The notes beneath the pieces are model-generated. The model had not been told where the DNA came from. It worked only from the letters and a program-made list of their open reading frames with translations, and searched no databases. Below, piece after piece: positions 47,151 through 58,794 of a DNA stretch of 64,000 nt. Origin of the DNA: Diphasiastrum complanatum (lineage: Eukaryota; Streptophyta; Lycopodiopsida; Lycopodiales; Lycopodiaceae); the NCBI GenBank assembly GCA_029204225.1, contig CM055110.1:43981328-44045327 (forward strand), written 5' to 3'. The first letter of the stretch is position 1. Every line of letters begins with the position of its first letter. Both the position numbers and the translations under genes were made by a program.

Positions 47151-50100
47151 GCATTCAATCAAACAAAAACCAATTGCCTCACCATTCACCGTCAACTCAA
47201 TGCACTAGTGCATTCATTCAATCAATCCAGCTCTAAGGAAGATACTTAAACAAAGACACTGAGACTCCAATCAAGCATTTTCCCATCACTCCACAAGGGT
47301 AGAAGTAGAAAGAAGGCTTTTACAATAAGGAAAAAACACAAGGAATTTACTTTAACTAGAACTTGAGCAATGCTCCACGAAATGGCTAGTTTCCATTGAT
47401 CTATTGTATTTCTTAATTCATCATGATAATATAATCTACTTCACTAAAAGATTCATTATCTTGCTATTTAACCTGCTTACCTCACCACTCTCTCAACTAG
47501 TAGCCTCTCCCATTGATTGCCTAACAACTCATGTACTTGTACAAGTTCTCTACCACAACCTCTATTACTCAATGTGAAAGGATAGCTTTGTCTAGACCTC
47601 TAAAACTAAATGAGAAGCTATTGCAAAATGACCTAATAAAAAGATCAACAATATCTTGATTTTTGAGATTTAGGATTAGAAATTGAAAAGTGCACTAACA
47701 GCACCCTGCATAGGAAGAAGTATGAAAAAAAAACACAAAAAACGAAAAGATTTTAAGTCCAAGAAAATGGTGAGAACTAGTAATCAAAAATCTAGATTTG
47801 TGATTTGGAATAGAAGCATTTGTTCATAGGAAACATAGTGATCCAAAGATATTGATAGAAAGCAGTATACAACAATGAGGAAGTTACAGAAACTTGAAAA
47901 TGAAGAAAAATATCACACCTTCTAGGTTTATAAAACAATATTTGTGAATTGCATGAATGGATCATATTTTCAAAAGCATAATGGTGAATCAATTTCCATA
48001 GAAATCTTTAAAATGTACAAAAAAGACAAATTTGAAAAAATTGGTAGAATAACATTTCTCTCAGTGCTTTTGAAGCAAAAAACTGGATGGATGTGATATA
48101 TGAGATAATGCTCAAAATGACAAAGGAAACATGCAATCTTCAATCCCCTAGAGTCCACCCACAAAGTCTAAGACCGGCATTTTCTTCATGTATAGTTTGG
48201 ACCAAATGCTACAACATTTGTACTTACTTGGTAGCACCCAAGGGTAGGTGCATGTCACATGTACAACAAGTGCCTACACTAGCTCTCATACATTTAAATT
48301 TTATACAAAACAAAATGGACTGAGTTTTTATCACTCTCTTGGAGGTGAAGGGCACACTCGGTAATAATGAGACTAGCGTTAAAGGGCAAAGCCAATCAAA
48401 CAAAGTCCCTACTTCCTCATGGAAAGAATTAACTCAAATCCTAACCAAATAGCATAACTGGTGGGTGAAATGCACCGGTGCAAATAGATAAAAAAGAATT
48501 AGCACAAACTACTACCTCATGGTAATCTAGAAATGGGCTGCATGCCCTCTAATACGGAAGAGAAACACCACATCAGTGTTATGTCTAAGATAAAACTTGC
48601 CATAACAAAGGAGAGGTGCAACCTTCAACCCTTTGGATGCCACCCACGAAGCTTTAACCATCAACTTCATCATGCATAACATGGACCAAAGGCTATAACA
48701 TTTGTACCCACTTCATCAATGCCCGAGAGTAGGTGCAGGTCACATCCGCGTTAGCTTCATACCATTGTAAAATAATCAATGTATTGAGCTTCTTTCATGT
48801 ATTTGATATATCTATTTCTGAAATTAGAATATACCCAATTACACAAATTTATATAGAGAAGTCAGTGATGTCATAAGGTAAAGCTTAGAAACAATATACG
48901 AGCAACTCAAAAAGTCAAAGGATCTAGGTCAAAACAAGAACATAAAATATAATAAACAAAAAATCTTAGCTAAACATCATTGCTTATGTCTCATGAGTAT
49001 TCGAGCATAAGTTGCTAAACGGGTTTCAAAAGAGTTTTTATCATGTATTTGATGAAAGAAATCCAAAGATCCACTTAGACTGCAAATCTGATTGCTGTGC
49101 AGAAACTAGAGCCAAAAAAAGGAAAATCAGGATTTTCTCCCAAAAACCAAAAGGTGATGCTCAAGAGGGCAAGCACCCAAAGTAATTGAGGATCTAAAGA
49201 CTGAAGAAGCTAGAGTTCAACCATTTTTGTACCAGAAAAGTGCTATTATATCAAGCTACGGCACTAAAACAATATAACAAAAAACATTTGATTAAAACAG
49301 AATGCCAACATGCTTATACAGCAATGTAGAACAATCATAAAAAGAAGAACCAATGATCTCCACGAGCAATGTGGTGATGTAAGCTCATCTAATGAGCTAT
49401 TGATGCTATCCGAGTCAATTGGTCCAAAAGTTATGTGTCTGATCAATCAACCACTAATAACTAGTTTCTAGAGTTTATATAGACTACTTCCTTGAAGGGC
49501 CCATAAGCTATGATCTAAGGTAATGGCAAGCTCACCCAATAGAGACCCATTGAGAGAAAGTAATCAAAATTAGCTCCAAATGTTAAGGCATGCCAAAGGT
49601 AGCCAAAACAAAAGGTACAATGCCAAATACTAAGCACCTTCCTAGAGTGTAAAATCTTGTGCATAAATGGCCTATAACTGGCTGTAGGCTGTAGGTCTCT
49701 TGAACAGATTCATTTGTAATGACTGTAGAAGGATAAAGAAGTTGAATTTATAGGAGAGTTTGTGCTCTGGTAGTGCCTGCTTCTTTCACTAGACAAATGA
49801 AAGTAAAATCGTCACTCAGGAATCTAGGCAGGCAATTAAACGCCTTGCACACACAAAATCACAAACTCTATTGGGAAAGTAGGATGGATGCTACTGCTGT
49901 ATGAGGGATTGAGATTATAATAGAGCAAAATACCTTGTAAAAATGCTGATGGGAAACTTTGGCCAGGAGGCCCCATGAATATATGTACAGAACCACAGTA
50001 ATTTTTGAAAGAACAGAAGCACTGCCTTGTCATTGGTGCAGGGGCAAAGCTAGGGTAGCGAAATATTGAGATTGTTCTATATCATGCATGTGAACAGAAG

Positions 50101-50385
50101 CACTACTAGCTGCCCATGTTAGGCATTTCATGCGGGGAAAAGAATAGTTGCATTGATGGTTGATGAAATATGCTGCTTTGCAGGAAGCCAGGCAAGTTAG
50201 AATTGTCCAATATTCCATTCTGTCCAGCTCCATGGTGAGGCCATCACTTTTGAACCAGTCTTTTCATGAACAACATGATATAAACTGACAAGCAACTGGA
50301 TCATATCTATAGAAATTTCTTTCAAAATCCCATTGACCAATTGTGCCAAATTACAAGCAATGTTAGTTGAAGCTGAATCGGTTTT
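47151..50385. other. Intergenic stretch with a diverged duplication
   Basis: No supported gene. About 48090-48260 and 48590-48745 are related direct copies (shared ACAAAGGA.A..TGCAA, CCACCCAC(A/G)AAG, GGACCAAA.GCTA.AACATTTGTAC, GGTAGGTGCA or GAGTAGGTGCAGGTCACAT). Period is about 490 bp. Nothing else is identified. Confidence 0.45.
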
Positions 50386-51570
50386 CTAGTAATTGAGCTG
50401 CTCTAGCACAGCCACCACAGTACGCTTTGCTTCTTGAGCTGACTGTAGAGCTTCTGGAGAGTTAGGGGAACCATGATCGGTGAGATACCATGGGAGAAGA
50501 TTCTCTCTCAAATCACAGAGAGCCTTGCGCTGCTCAAAATGCGGAATTGTGCGAGGGGTTTGGACTCTCCCAGTTTCCAGAATGCTGAAAAACTTCGACT
50601 CTAACTCGGGATGATTCCCACTATCTTTATCACAGGACAGGAAATCAATGGCGGCCAAGAACTCTTCCTCTGCAGGAAACATGCCCGACCATTCCCAATC
50701 CAGAACCGCTGAGATCTGGGGCGAGGACGAAGTGGGCGACGTCACTAACAAGTTTTTGGAATGAAGATCTCCGTGAGTAAATACAAAATCATCGGAATCA
50801 ACAATGCCTGCATCTTCATCCAGGTTTTGCAACAACCGCTCTATTCTTGGCAACACTTCCAGCATGCCTGTCATCAATGGCAATGTCCTCACACCCTGCA
50901 GCTTTGCTTCCAGCTGCGATCTTAGAAAAGCTTTGTAGCTGCACCAGGGACCAAGCCCTTCCAGTGTCGCTCCGATCTCAAAGTCCTCAATGCCGCCCAA
51001 GCTGCCGCATTTATCTCCCCGAAAGGCAAAGTTTCCTATTGTTCCTCGAGGCAACACATCATCAGGCACACAAGTCTTGTATCTAACAACCAAATGCGCG
51101 ATCTGGGCAACCAACAAAAGCTTTGTATCCAGCGAAGCCGCCTTCCACATCTCGCTCAATGGAACCCCTTCCAGCCTATCCATCACAACATACTCCACCC
51201 CAAATTCCTGTCCACTCGCATCCCATGCCAGCACTCTGGGAACAGGAATGCCTGCATATCGCGATGCGATCCACAGCCCGATCACTTCTGTTTCTGTCTT
51301 CACATGCTTCCAGTAGCGGCCACAGATCTTGATCACGTACTGCTGGTGCTGCTCAGTGGACGCATAGTAGAGCCTGTTGTTGTAACCGAGAGTGGATACG
51401 AGGTATTGATGGAGGGTTTGAGACAGGCGAGAGAGGATGGTGGCTGCGTGGGAGCGCGGCAGGAGGATGCCATACTTGGGGCCTTGTCGATCCAGCTCGT
51501 CCAAGGCGAAGGGATCCAAGGTGGTTGCATCTTGAAGGTGATTATCATCGCCTCCACCCGCATCAGACAT
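50386..51570 (-). CDS. APH family kinase (aminoglycoside phosphotransferase/choline kinase-like fold), single exon
   Basis: The intact frame encodes 394 residues from ATG 51570 (MSDAGGGDD...); the four codons upstream lack an ATG. It has the APH protein-kinase-like fold: VIK (Lys ~81) in the N lobe, a Glu in the KTETEV helix, YVVMDRLEGVPL hinge, the catalytic loop FTHGDLHSKNLL (His 266, Asp 268, Asn 272), and AVLDWEWSG (metal-binding Asp 291). All key residues are present. Such enzymes phosphorylate hydroxyls of small molecules with ATP; the substrate cannot be told, and the family is also abundant in fungi. No signal peptide or membrane segment is seen, so a cytosolic location is likely. It is the only host-like gene in the window and has higher GC than its surroundings, consistent with selection or foreign origin. 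Confidence 0.85.
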   Translation of the reverse strand: MSDAGGGDDNHLQDATTLDPFALDELDRQGPKYGILLPRSHAATILSRLSQTLHQYLVSTLGYNNRLYYASTEQHQQYVIKICGRYWKHVKTETEVIGLWIASRYAGIPVPRVLAWDASGQEFGVEYVVMDRLEGVPLSEMWKAASLDTKLLLVAQIAHLVVRYKTCVPDDVLPRGTIGNFAFRGDKCGSLGGIEDFEIGATLEGLGPWCSYKAFLRSQLEAKLQGVRTLPLMTGMLEVLPRIERLLQNLDEDAGIVDSDDFVFTHGDLHSKNLLVTSPTSSSPQISAVLDWEWSGMFPAEEEFLAAIDFLSCDKDSGNHPELESKFFSILETGRVQTPRTIPHFEQRKALCDLRENLLPWYLTDHGSPNSPEALQSAQEAKRTVVAVLEQLNY

Positions 51571-51660
51571 AGCTATCAGCAATTCAATACTATATATATT
51601 CCTTCCTGCCTGCCTGCCTGCCTTTTCTCACCGGCTGCCGTGACTTTATCTTCCTGAATT
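51571..51660 (-). promoter_or_regulatory. Putative promoter of the APH gene
   Basis: A TATATATA box lies at about 51591-51598, only about 21-28 bp upstream of the ATG, so the 5' leader would be very short or transcription starts further up. A CCTG tetranucleotide run (on plus, CCTGCCTGCCTGCC, ~51605-51622) lies just upstream. Functional assignment is tentative. Confidence 0.35.
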
Positions 51661-53100
51661 GTGTTCATCAACACATAGGTCAGAGAGTGAGTTGGTGTAT
51701 TGTGCTTCAGGTTAACTCACCCACCGAGGTTCCATTGTTTGTGAGCCCATGGGTTGATAGTACCCACAAGCATCTTGCTGTTAGAATGCTTCTGCTGTTA
51801 GTAGACCTCAGAGTTAGTTTCTCGGTGGTTTTTGTATTGTAATTTGTGACATATGTAATGGTGTGAGCCATTTCTGTTTTCTTCATCTCTTATATTGCAC
51901 ACTAGCTTTTCTCTTGTTCTTGTACCAACTAATGATATTGCATGTGCCATCATTAGCTTTCTATAATTGAGAAACGTCTTTTGTTGATTTTGTTCAAACC
52001 TATGCGCTAGCAAGAGCTGCACCCACTGATTTGCAATAGGTTATGGGAGCACTGTATTTTGCACCACCACTCCAATGGTAGTGCTGCAGTAGCCATCTAA
52101 TTGTGCTATGCAATGATACGACTATTTTTTCAAAACTATGGTATCATCGCTTACCCTTAGATGTGTGGTAGTGGTGGTGGCACAACATACTCCATGCTCT
52201 ACATGAGCCTCAAACACATTCTAGTGTGACATGTGTGAGTTTTCAAGAGGGTGAAAGATGTGTGGCAAAGACATTCCAGTGCGACGTGTGTGAGCTTTCA
52301 AGAGGGTGACAGACGTGTGGTAAAGGTTGTGTCTAATCTATGAGATAAAGAAAACCCTATGAACAAGTTGATGCTACAAAAAATATTGGCAAATGTGAGG
52401 ATGGCACAGGTTCAATCCTTGATTGATCATATTGGTTCCTAAGTCATAAGAAGTTGAAGCAATAGGGGTGCTTGTTTATATGGAGAATAGGTTGGTGATT
52501 CATCTTAACATTCTCCTGAGATCTTTTGAGACTCTCATACAGTCAACCAAGAGAGTAGAAGGGATGAGATTTGCTTTGAGTATGTTATAGCCAAGACCAT
52601 GCAAAAGGAGATGTACCAAGGAAAGTTAAGAAGAGAAGGAATAAATTCATTGTTTGTTGCCATTGGGACCAAGAAAACTCTTGGTCCTCTACTCTCATGA
52701 ATCTTATGTTAATCTAGTTCCATTCATATTGATGTGCAACGATTCTATGACATTCTTGTACATATATTTGCACAAAGGTAAAACACTAGAGAGAAGCTAA
52801 TTTCGTAAGGCAAACATTGTAGATGCTCACACGCATCGATTCTTGTTTTTAGACTAAGAGTTAGAATAAGCTCATAGCTATTATGGAGATAGATTTGAGC
52901 ATGTGGTTGTTTCATCCACAATTGTCTTGTGCTCCAGCATCGACTCACTTATATTTTTATACTCTTTCTAAATTGAATTCTTGCATTCAGATTATTGTCA
53001 ATATGTATGCAATACTTTCTTAATCATTATCTCTGATTTCTCTTACTATTTTGTCTGAATTGTCTATTTTTCACTTCCGCAATATAAGTGGCGCAAGACC
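51661..53100. repeat. Intergenic stretch with a short tandem duplication
   Basis: No gene is supported. At ~52210-52325 a ~65-bp unit is repeated twice in tandem (CATTC.AGTG.GAC.TGTGTGAG followed by TTTCAAGAGGGTGA and GATGTGTGG or GACGTGTGG). The remainder shows no recognisable feature. Confidence 0.5.
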
Positions 53101-53520
53101 ATCACAACTAGAAAACTCTGTTTATCCACGCGGAGTATCCACATGACAAGCAATACTTAGCTGATTTTTTGAAATTTTGTTTGCGCGGAACATCCACGCG
53201 TGGATCATCCATGCCCAAAAAAATTTAAACACACCTCCGGCAAGTCCACCGATGTTTTTCTGACACAACGCCGAAAAAAATTTTCGCATGGATAATCCAC
53301 GCAAAATTGAATTTTGAAAATTTCGACAACTATTTGGGAGGGAAGCCTGGCGGCGTCAGACGGCAATTTTGGACAACGGTTTTACGCGTGGATTATCCAC
53401 GGAAATTCAGTTATCTCAATGACTCCACCGGACCGGGACAATCTTCCGGTGCGTGGATACTCCACGTTAAAGTTATCCACGCATGAATAATGTCGTGTGC
53501 ATTATCCACGCGGTTTTTTT
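53101..53520. repeat. Cluster of GCGTGGAT-N-ATCCACGC palindrome-like motifs
   Basis: Within 420 bp a degenerate palindrome built from CGCGTGGA and TCCACGCG occurs at least seven times: about 53125, 53195, 53282, 53380, 53450, 53475 and 53505, for example ACGCGTGGATTATCCACGG. Both half-sites and complete palindromes are present, spaced 25-100 bp. The region is richer in CpG than its flanks. No ORF is convincing. It could be a subterminal repeat array of a DNA transposon or a protein-binding cluster. Confidence 0.55.
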
Positions 53521-54649
53521 ATTTTTTTCTTGTTTAATGAAATGGAGTTACTTAAATAAATATTTTCCTAAAGTGAAAGTATATATATCTGTTGCAAGGA
53601 CAAATGTGAATATATGTGCGCACTATCTACATGGATGAAATAAAACTAACAAGGTTGTCAAGAAATTTGGCTTACAGTACTAGCATAATCGCAAGTTTAT
53701 GATACTTAATGGCAATTTAGGACATGACGAATATTATACTAGATTAGCTCAAATTGAAATAATGGATTCTTGGTCGAGTGACTTCGGTGAAGGTTTGAAA
53801 GAAGAAGACAAATATTATGTTAAATTTCAAATTGAGATAGCTATTTGAATTACTATGAGAGGCCATATGGACCATATCATCTTTAGGGCATCTTTATGTG
53901 TTGCCCCACCCAAGCAATTTTCTTGATAGCAATGTTACTAGAATATTAAATTTTCATTAAGCATAACTAGAATATACATGGATCAGATGTTGGCATGTCT
54001 TTAACAAATTTTCTTATATTTGTTCAATACATACGGTCTCATAATGACTACTTATGATGTGGTATAGAGTAGCTGGCTACAGTGTGTATATGTCATTGAC
54101 GATGTCATCATCATCAGATAGTAATTCATCTCATGATCTCAACAGTAGGTATATATTGTTATTGATATTGACATCAGTTGCACTTTATTTGTTATTTGAA
54201 TATGATTGTATAATTTCTCTTGCAAATTTATTCTTACAATGACATTTGATTGGAATTATGAATTCTAGGAAAATTATCGTACCTCCACATGATTAGAGAA
54301 AGAAAAAAAAATTGAGATTTATCACAGAAGAAAGAGCAAGCAACACTAAAGTTCAATGAACAACTATTGACTGATTCATCTTCAAGCTCTTCCACCGGTC
54401 GACGTAGACCGCCTATTGATCCATCACATGTATGTATATTGATTTATGTCATAATTTTTTTATTTGTAATAGTGGTGTACTCCGATTTGGTTTAGGGTAG
54501 TGATATAGCATATTGCTCTTTGGAAAGCCAAGACACCACTCCATCACAAATGAAAGTTGCAAATGCACTAAATGTACAAAGATTATTTTGTAAATTTTTG
54601 TCACATGTTAGAATTCGTCACATGCTAGAATTTGTCAACTTTCACATGA
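53521..54649. other. Intergenic stretch, nothing recognised
   Basis: AT-rich sequence without recognisable genes or repeats. Short open frames (for example at 54054-54242) have no motif or homologous copy in the window. Confidence 0.4.
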
Positions 54650-54859
54650 ATGACACTGAAAGAATTTGTGCTACAATATAACTTATCATTGGCAATTGGA
54701 TTATTGGACCAGTTTCAACCAGAATATGATGAGAGGATACCATGTACATGCACACAATGCAAAAGCCGGAGGATTGTCAACGATCATATTTGGGCCAATG
54801 GAGTGTACATAGAGGATCCAAGAGTACGAGAGGTAAACTGTTTAAATCATAAAATATGA
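54650..54859 (+). CDS. Unassigned short ORF with CxCxxC motif, possible exon
   Basis: A 69-codon frame contains IPCTCTQCKSRRIVNDHIWANG. The Cys cluster followed by H-x-x-x-x-G resembles the N-terminal domain of CACTA-type plant transposases (CPCxxC...HL..G), but the match is short. A plausible donor (GAG/GTAAACTG) sits at ~54832. It might be an exon of a gene that includes later plus-strand frames to ~56.5 kb. Low certainty. Confidence 0.3.
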   Translation: MTLKEFVLQYNLSLAIGLLDQFQPEYDERIPCTCTQCKSRRIVNDHIWANGVYIEDPRVREVNCLNHKI

Positions 54860-55187
54860 CATTTACGTGAGATTTTCTTTTTATGCTCAATGTGTTTTAA
54901 TGTGTATTTTAAAGTATGTATATGTACATGCTCATTAGATTTTTTGTAATGTAGCCTTCAAGGAACTTTCATATATTTATTTATTCCATTGGAAACATGT
55001 TGTGATGTCATGGTTAATACATCATATTGCTTAATTGAAATCACATTAGCTTCAAAGTGATTTTTTTTTGTGATCACATTGAATTTAGGAGCAATGTCAA
55101 ACTTGGCAATCTTAGAGAGATTGTAGTAAAAATTTGGTGCAAACTCCAATGTCAAGTGATTGATAAAAGAGTCAAGATCCGTTATCT

Positions 55188-55193
55188 TTGACT

Positions 55194-55225
<32 letters not shown>

Positions 55226-55463
55226 TCAAGATCCATTTATTGTTTCTATAGATGTCGTGTTTGATGAATCTAGAATGCATAAGCTTGATGATGATGCAAT
55301 CGAGTCTACTAGCAAGCCTATTATCAAAGAAATAGTAGGGAAATCACGAGGAGCAAGTCTACGTACTTTACAACCTAATAGGGATTTTTCCGACAGGGGA
55401 TTGGTCCCGCCAGAAAGCCCCAGCGAGAAAAAGGGCCCACACTTCCCTTACGCGAGTGACTAG
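55188..55463 (+). pseudogene. Possible copia fragment next to a GA repeat
   Basis: After an AG dinucleotide run (55193-55221) the frame reads QDPFIVSIDVVFDESRMHKL, resembling the copia integrase C-terminal S-R-D-V-V-F-D-E motif. The following bases (55370-55520) are GC-rich and of unknown origin. No other parts of a copia element are evident. Confidence 0.35.
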
Positions 55464-55639
55464 GGTCTATTACCGCTTTCAACCCTGGGGGTCATCCTAA
55501 TCACCCCGTACTCCCCAATCAATGAGAGTTTTCCAGACTCTCAGATGTATGATTGCAAGGAGATCGATTATTGAGTTCTCAAAGTTCTTCTTAATGTGGT
55601 AGAGTGAGAGAATGACTTCACATCATTCTATGAGGTTGG

Positions 55640-56530
55640 TTGAATATAAAACATCGAACTGTAGAAGATCTAGCTGATAGTGGGATCTTTTTTTACAAAT
55701 CAATGTACATTCTTGATACAAAAGAAAATTTTGGACAAATAGTACCAATTCCATTACCTAGTTTTGAAAGTGATGAATGGATTGCACCAGATGCTATAAT
55801 TTCAGAATCATTTCATTGCAAGATATATAATGATGTAAAAAATTCATTAAAAATGAGCACGAGATCAAAAACAGTCAAATTGAGTTGGTTTATTTACTTA
55901 AATATATTTGTGGATTTTTTTTCAAGTGTCAATGTACACAGAACCCCAACGATGTTTGTATGCAAAAATTTATCAAATAGTTTATTATCTGAACTTGTGG
56001 ATGAAGGCTGGGACAAAAGATGAGATGGAGAAATAGAATGCAGAATTAAAATGTCTTCCATGTGCTTCGGTTATCAAATTGAAAAACAAATGTTGAGCTT
56101 ATGCTTCCATTATCAAAGATGAAAAAAAAAAAAAAAAAAGGTAAATGGGTGCCACCCGATCAAGACTTGGAAGCCAGTGGACATTCAAAACGAAAAAATA
56201 TTGAAATTATATACAATGATGTCATTTTGACATGTGTTGAGGTGGAAGAAGATTAGAGTCTAAACTACATCCGACGGAAACTATTGTTCCTACAAGATGA
56301 TGTACTTTCAGACTTCAGATTCATTTTCAATGGTAAACTCGTAAGTAACTGTAAACACTCAATCTTTTATGAATAGTTTCAATCAAAACTTTCTAATACA
56401 AACTCTGTACTAATTGTAACTAACTTTGTATTAGTTTTATGCAGGTACATAAAAGACATGAGTTCGAGATTAAATGTAGAGATATTGGCAAAACAGTCCA
56501 ACTTATGAAAGAACATTGAGATTCACTATC
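55640..56530 (+). other. Unassigned ORF cluster left of element copy C
   Basis: The frame 55640-56023 (127 codons, starting NIKHRTVEDLADSG) is followed by fragments up to ~56530, including KKKKGKWVPPDQDLEA, a stretch with VILTCVEVEED and FRFIFNGKLV. No family is recognised. It lies 0.2-1 kb from the 3' end of the H3-peptidase gene of copy C, on the opposite strand, so it could be a fourth gene of the element. Copies E and F do not retain this side, so the idea cannot be tested inside the window. Confidence 0.3.
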
Positions 56531-56720
56531 AGCAAATACATGTCAATCATCAAGTCTTTTTATCAATATAGAAAATTGCATTCCAGTATTACACTATGGA
56601 CACAACCTGATTGTAAGAATCTATATTGATATCAATAAAAAAAAAAACTCATAAACAGGTTGTTTACATGAAAAATGATTGTATCTTTTTTTTTATGTCT
56701 CTCTATTTACAAATAGATCT

Positions 56721-58794
56721 CTATTCAATCAATTTTCCTATATTTTCTTTATCAGTATTAGGAACTGATAAGGCAACATCTCCTTCTATAATCTCGCCCT
56801 CCTCTGTTTCGGGAAGGGCCTCAATGCCTTTTAAGACAAGAGAAATATCTGTTATAAAATTGTCTTCCTCTGTATTAGGAAGGACTTTTATTTCTTTTTT
56901 ATCATATAAAATAAGACCTGCATCCTGAGCAACCTGAAAGGTTGTTAAGGCAGGAGCAGCTTCCTTTTGAGGGCCCTCGATTCCAAGTGCAACGCTTACA
57001 CCGTACTGGGCATAGATTCTGATCAACTCTTGCCGAAATCTATATATATCATCAGGAGTATACGGCTCAAGAGTGAATTATCATCACAAAACACGAGAAT
57101 CATTAAATTACAAACAATGATAGTAAAAAAATATGAATCAGAATGAAATGAACTACAAATGAGCAGAATATTACCTTTTCAATATCTACATCCACTTGTA
57201 AATTATACCACTCAAAAAATAGCTTCGTATTGTACCAGACAAACCATGCACAACTAAAAGCGTCTTTTTGTTGTACACACTGCATACATAGAACGAAAAT
57301 TAGTAATATTATGATAGAAATTTTATTTATGCTATGACGATATATTTGAATTAAAAAAAAAATACATGCATATCAAAGATAAATTGAATATACCTTGAGA
57401 GATCTAATGGTTATCTCTCCAATTGAAATTGTCGTTGTTTGTATTTTTCGAATGACATTATGAAATAGAGAATCAAATTTTCTATGTGTATTTGCAGCTG
57501 AGTTTAATTTTACACATAGAAAATTTGATACTCCCTCCTTATTTATCTTTACAAAAAGAATGTTCAGGCTCCAATGCCGACTGCAACAACCAAAATACAA
57601 ATATCGATAAATCCATATTTATGAAAAAATTTCTTACTTATTAAAGCAATGAAGCATGCAACAATCCAGATTTATTTTTATATGGAATCAAATAGAATTT
57701 GCCAAAGGACTGCATTCGATAAAATAGACAGCCTTCTCAAAATTGGCTTCTTTCGCCTTTATCGCTCCCATGAAAAATGGACTAACAACAAAAACTATAC
57801 CATGGGAATTGAAACTAATACTATTCTACAAAAAAGAAACTCCGGCTTCTATTATTACATCTGAAATTTCAAAGGTTTTATCTTTCAGCTCGGCACAAAA
57901 TTTAGGACCTAATCTAAAGCTTGTACGTGTATCTGGAAGAAAAAAATCAAAAAAGTTGTCAAAAAGATCAATTTTATTAGCTAAGTAGGTCTCGTATTGA
58001 TTATAATGGCCAAAATCAAAATAAACTTGGGCTGGATCGTATGGAATTCTCACAAAAAAATTATGTACAGGGGCAGAAACAGAAGTGGAAACAATATTTA
58101 TAGATTTTTCTGTTATTTTGTCGAGCTCCTCTTGGGTAATCAATACTTTTGGTGATGAAACCTACCGAGGAGTTGGACGAATAACATGAGGAGGAAGGGG
58201 TGACGATTCTCAATCTGAGTCAGATTCTCCAGCATCTGACTCAAAGCTCAGGAAGACATGGGGTATCTTGGCCGGGATACATCTAGGAGGAAGGGAAGCA
58301 GTTGGCCTTCGAGATCCAACCTTCTTGGGGATAGGTTGTTTCCTCTTCCTCCTAGAGGTAGTAGGCAAGTCGGATCTATCTAGAGGCAGGTCTCTGGAGG
58401 TGTTGGCATTATCAACATGCAGACCAGAATATCTGTCCCGAAGCCTTTTGAGATTGACGAAATCCTTTGGCATGATGGTGACACGCTTTCCATGCACTAT
58501 CAAAAGACAAGTATCCTCAAAAAACTGGGATAGAAAATCTTCTCCAACAGCCTGTAAGGCCTGCATGGCTGTCACAGCAAAATGCACATTCAACCCAAGT
58601 GACAGAGTGACATTCCATTCAGATCGACCGAAAGGAGCTCTAGGGATCAACAATTCAGTTGATCTCTAGAGTTTTCTGATCTCCCTTAGCCAGACCAGCT
58701 TCCTGCCACACCTACGGCCAATACCATGGGGAACACGGGAATGGGATGGTTGTACAGTGGTTATGCGGGCAGTGGATTTGGTCCTAGCCATCAT
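56721..58794 (-). pseudogene. Histone H3-Ulp1 peptidase fusion gene, copy C
   Basis: ATG 58794 or 58791 starts MARTKSTARITT, matching the H3 tail start with Lys4 kept and Lys9 replaced by Ile. The tail is ~14 residues shorter than canonical H3. WLREIRKL, an amber stop (58666-58668) at the H3 Gln of YQKS, STELLI-like TELLIPRAPF, then ALQAVGEDFLSQFFEDTCLL, VHGKRVTIMPKDF and RLRDRY align gap-free with H3 through alpha3. The same frame continues, with TGA at 58210 and TAG at 58162, through a basic linker (SRRKRKQPIPKK) to 57826. Spliced exons follow: RHWSLNILFVK (His codon 57574-57576), VKLNSA, then VQQKDAFSCAWF (Cys codon 57249-57251), donor AAG/GTAATA, and a last exon 57060-56721. His, Asn, Gln and Cys match Ulp1 (C48) peptidases. 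Three stops argue for decay. Confidence 0.85.
58210..58794 (-). other. Histone H3-like domain of copy C
   Basis: Within the fusion gene this 5' exon holds the histone part. Residues 1-12 mimic the H3 N-terminus; codons ~34-50 correspond to alphaN; the next 33 residues after ELLI equal the H3 spacing exactly; alpha2 ends in VHGKRVTIMPKD, whose His/Lys/Arg and Asp are the H3 residues used for H3-H3 and H4 contacts. After alpha3 canonical H3 ends at RGERA, while here a 70-residue Lys/Arg/Pro-rich extension (GLHVDNANTS...) follows. A cellular H3 retrocopy would not carry this extension nor recur beside the same partner genes. Confidence 0.85.

Noticed and set aside
53101-53520. TTATCCAC strings as bacterial DnaA boxes or a replication origin
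   Set aside because: The context is plant nuclear DNA; the strings are parts of a larger palindromic motif.
55370-55520. Organelle-derived insertion in the GC-rich patch
   Set aside because: The composition is suggestive but I recognise no organelle gene; not supported without a search.
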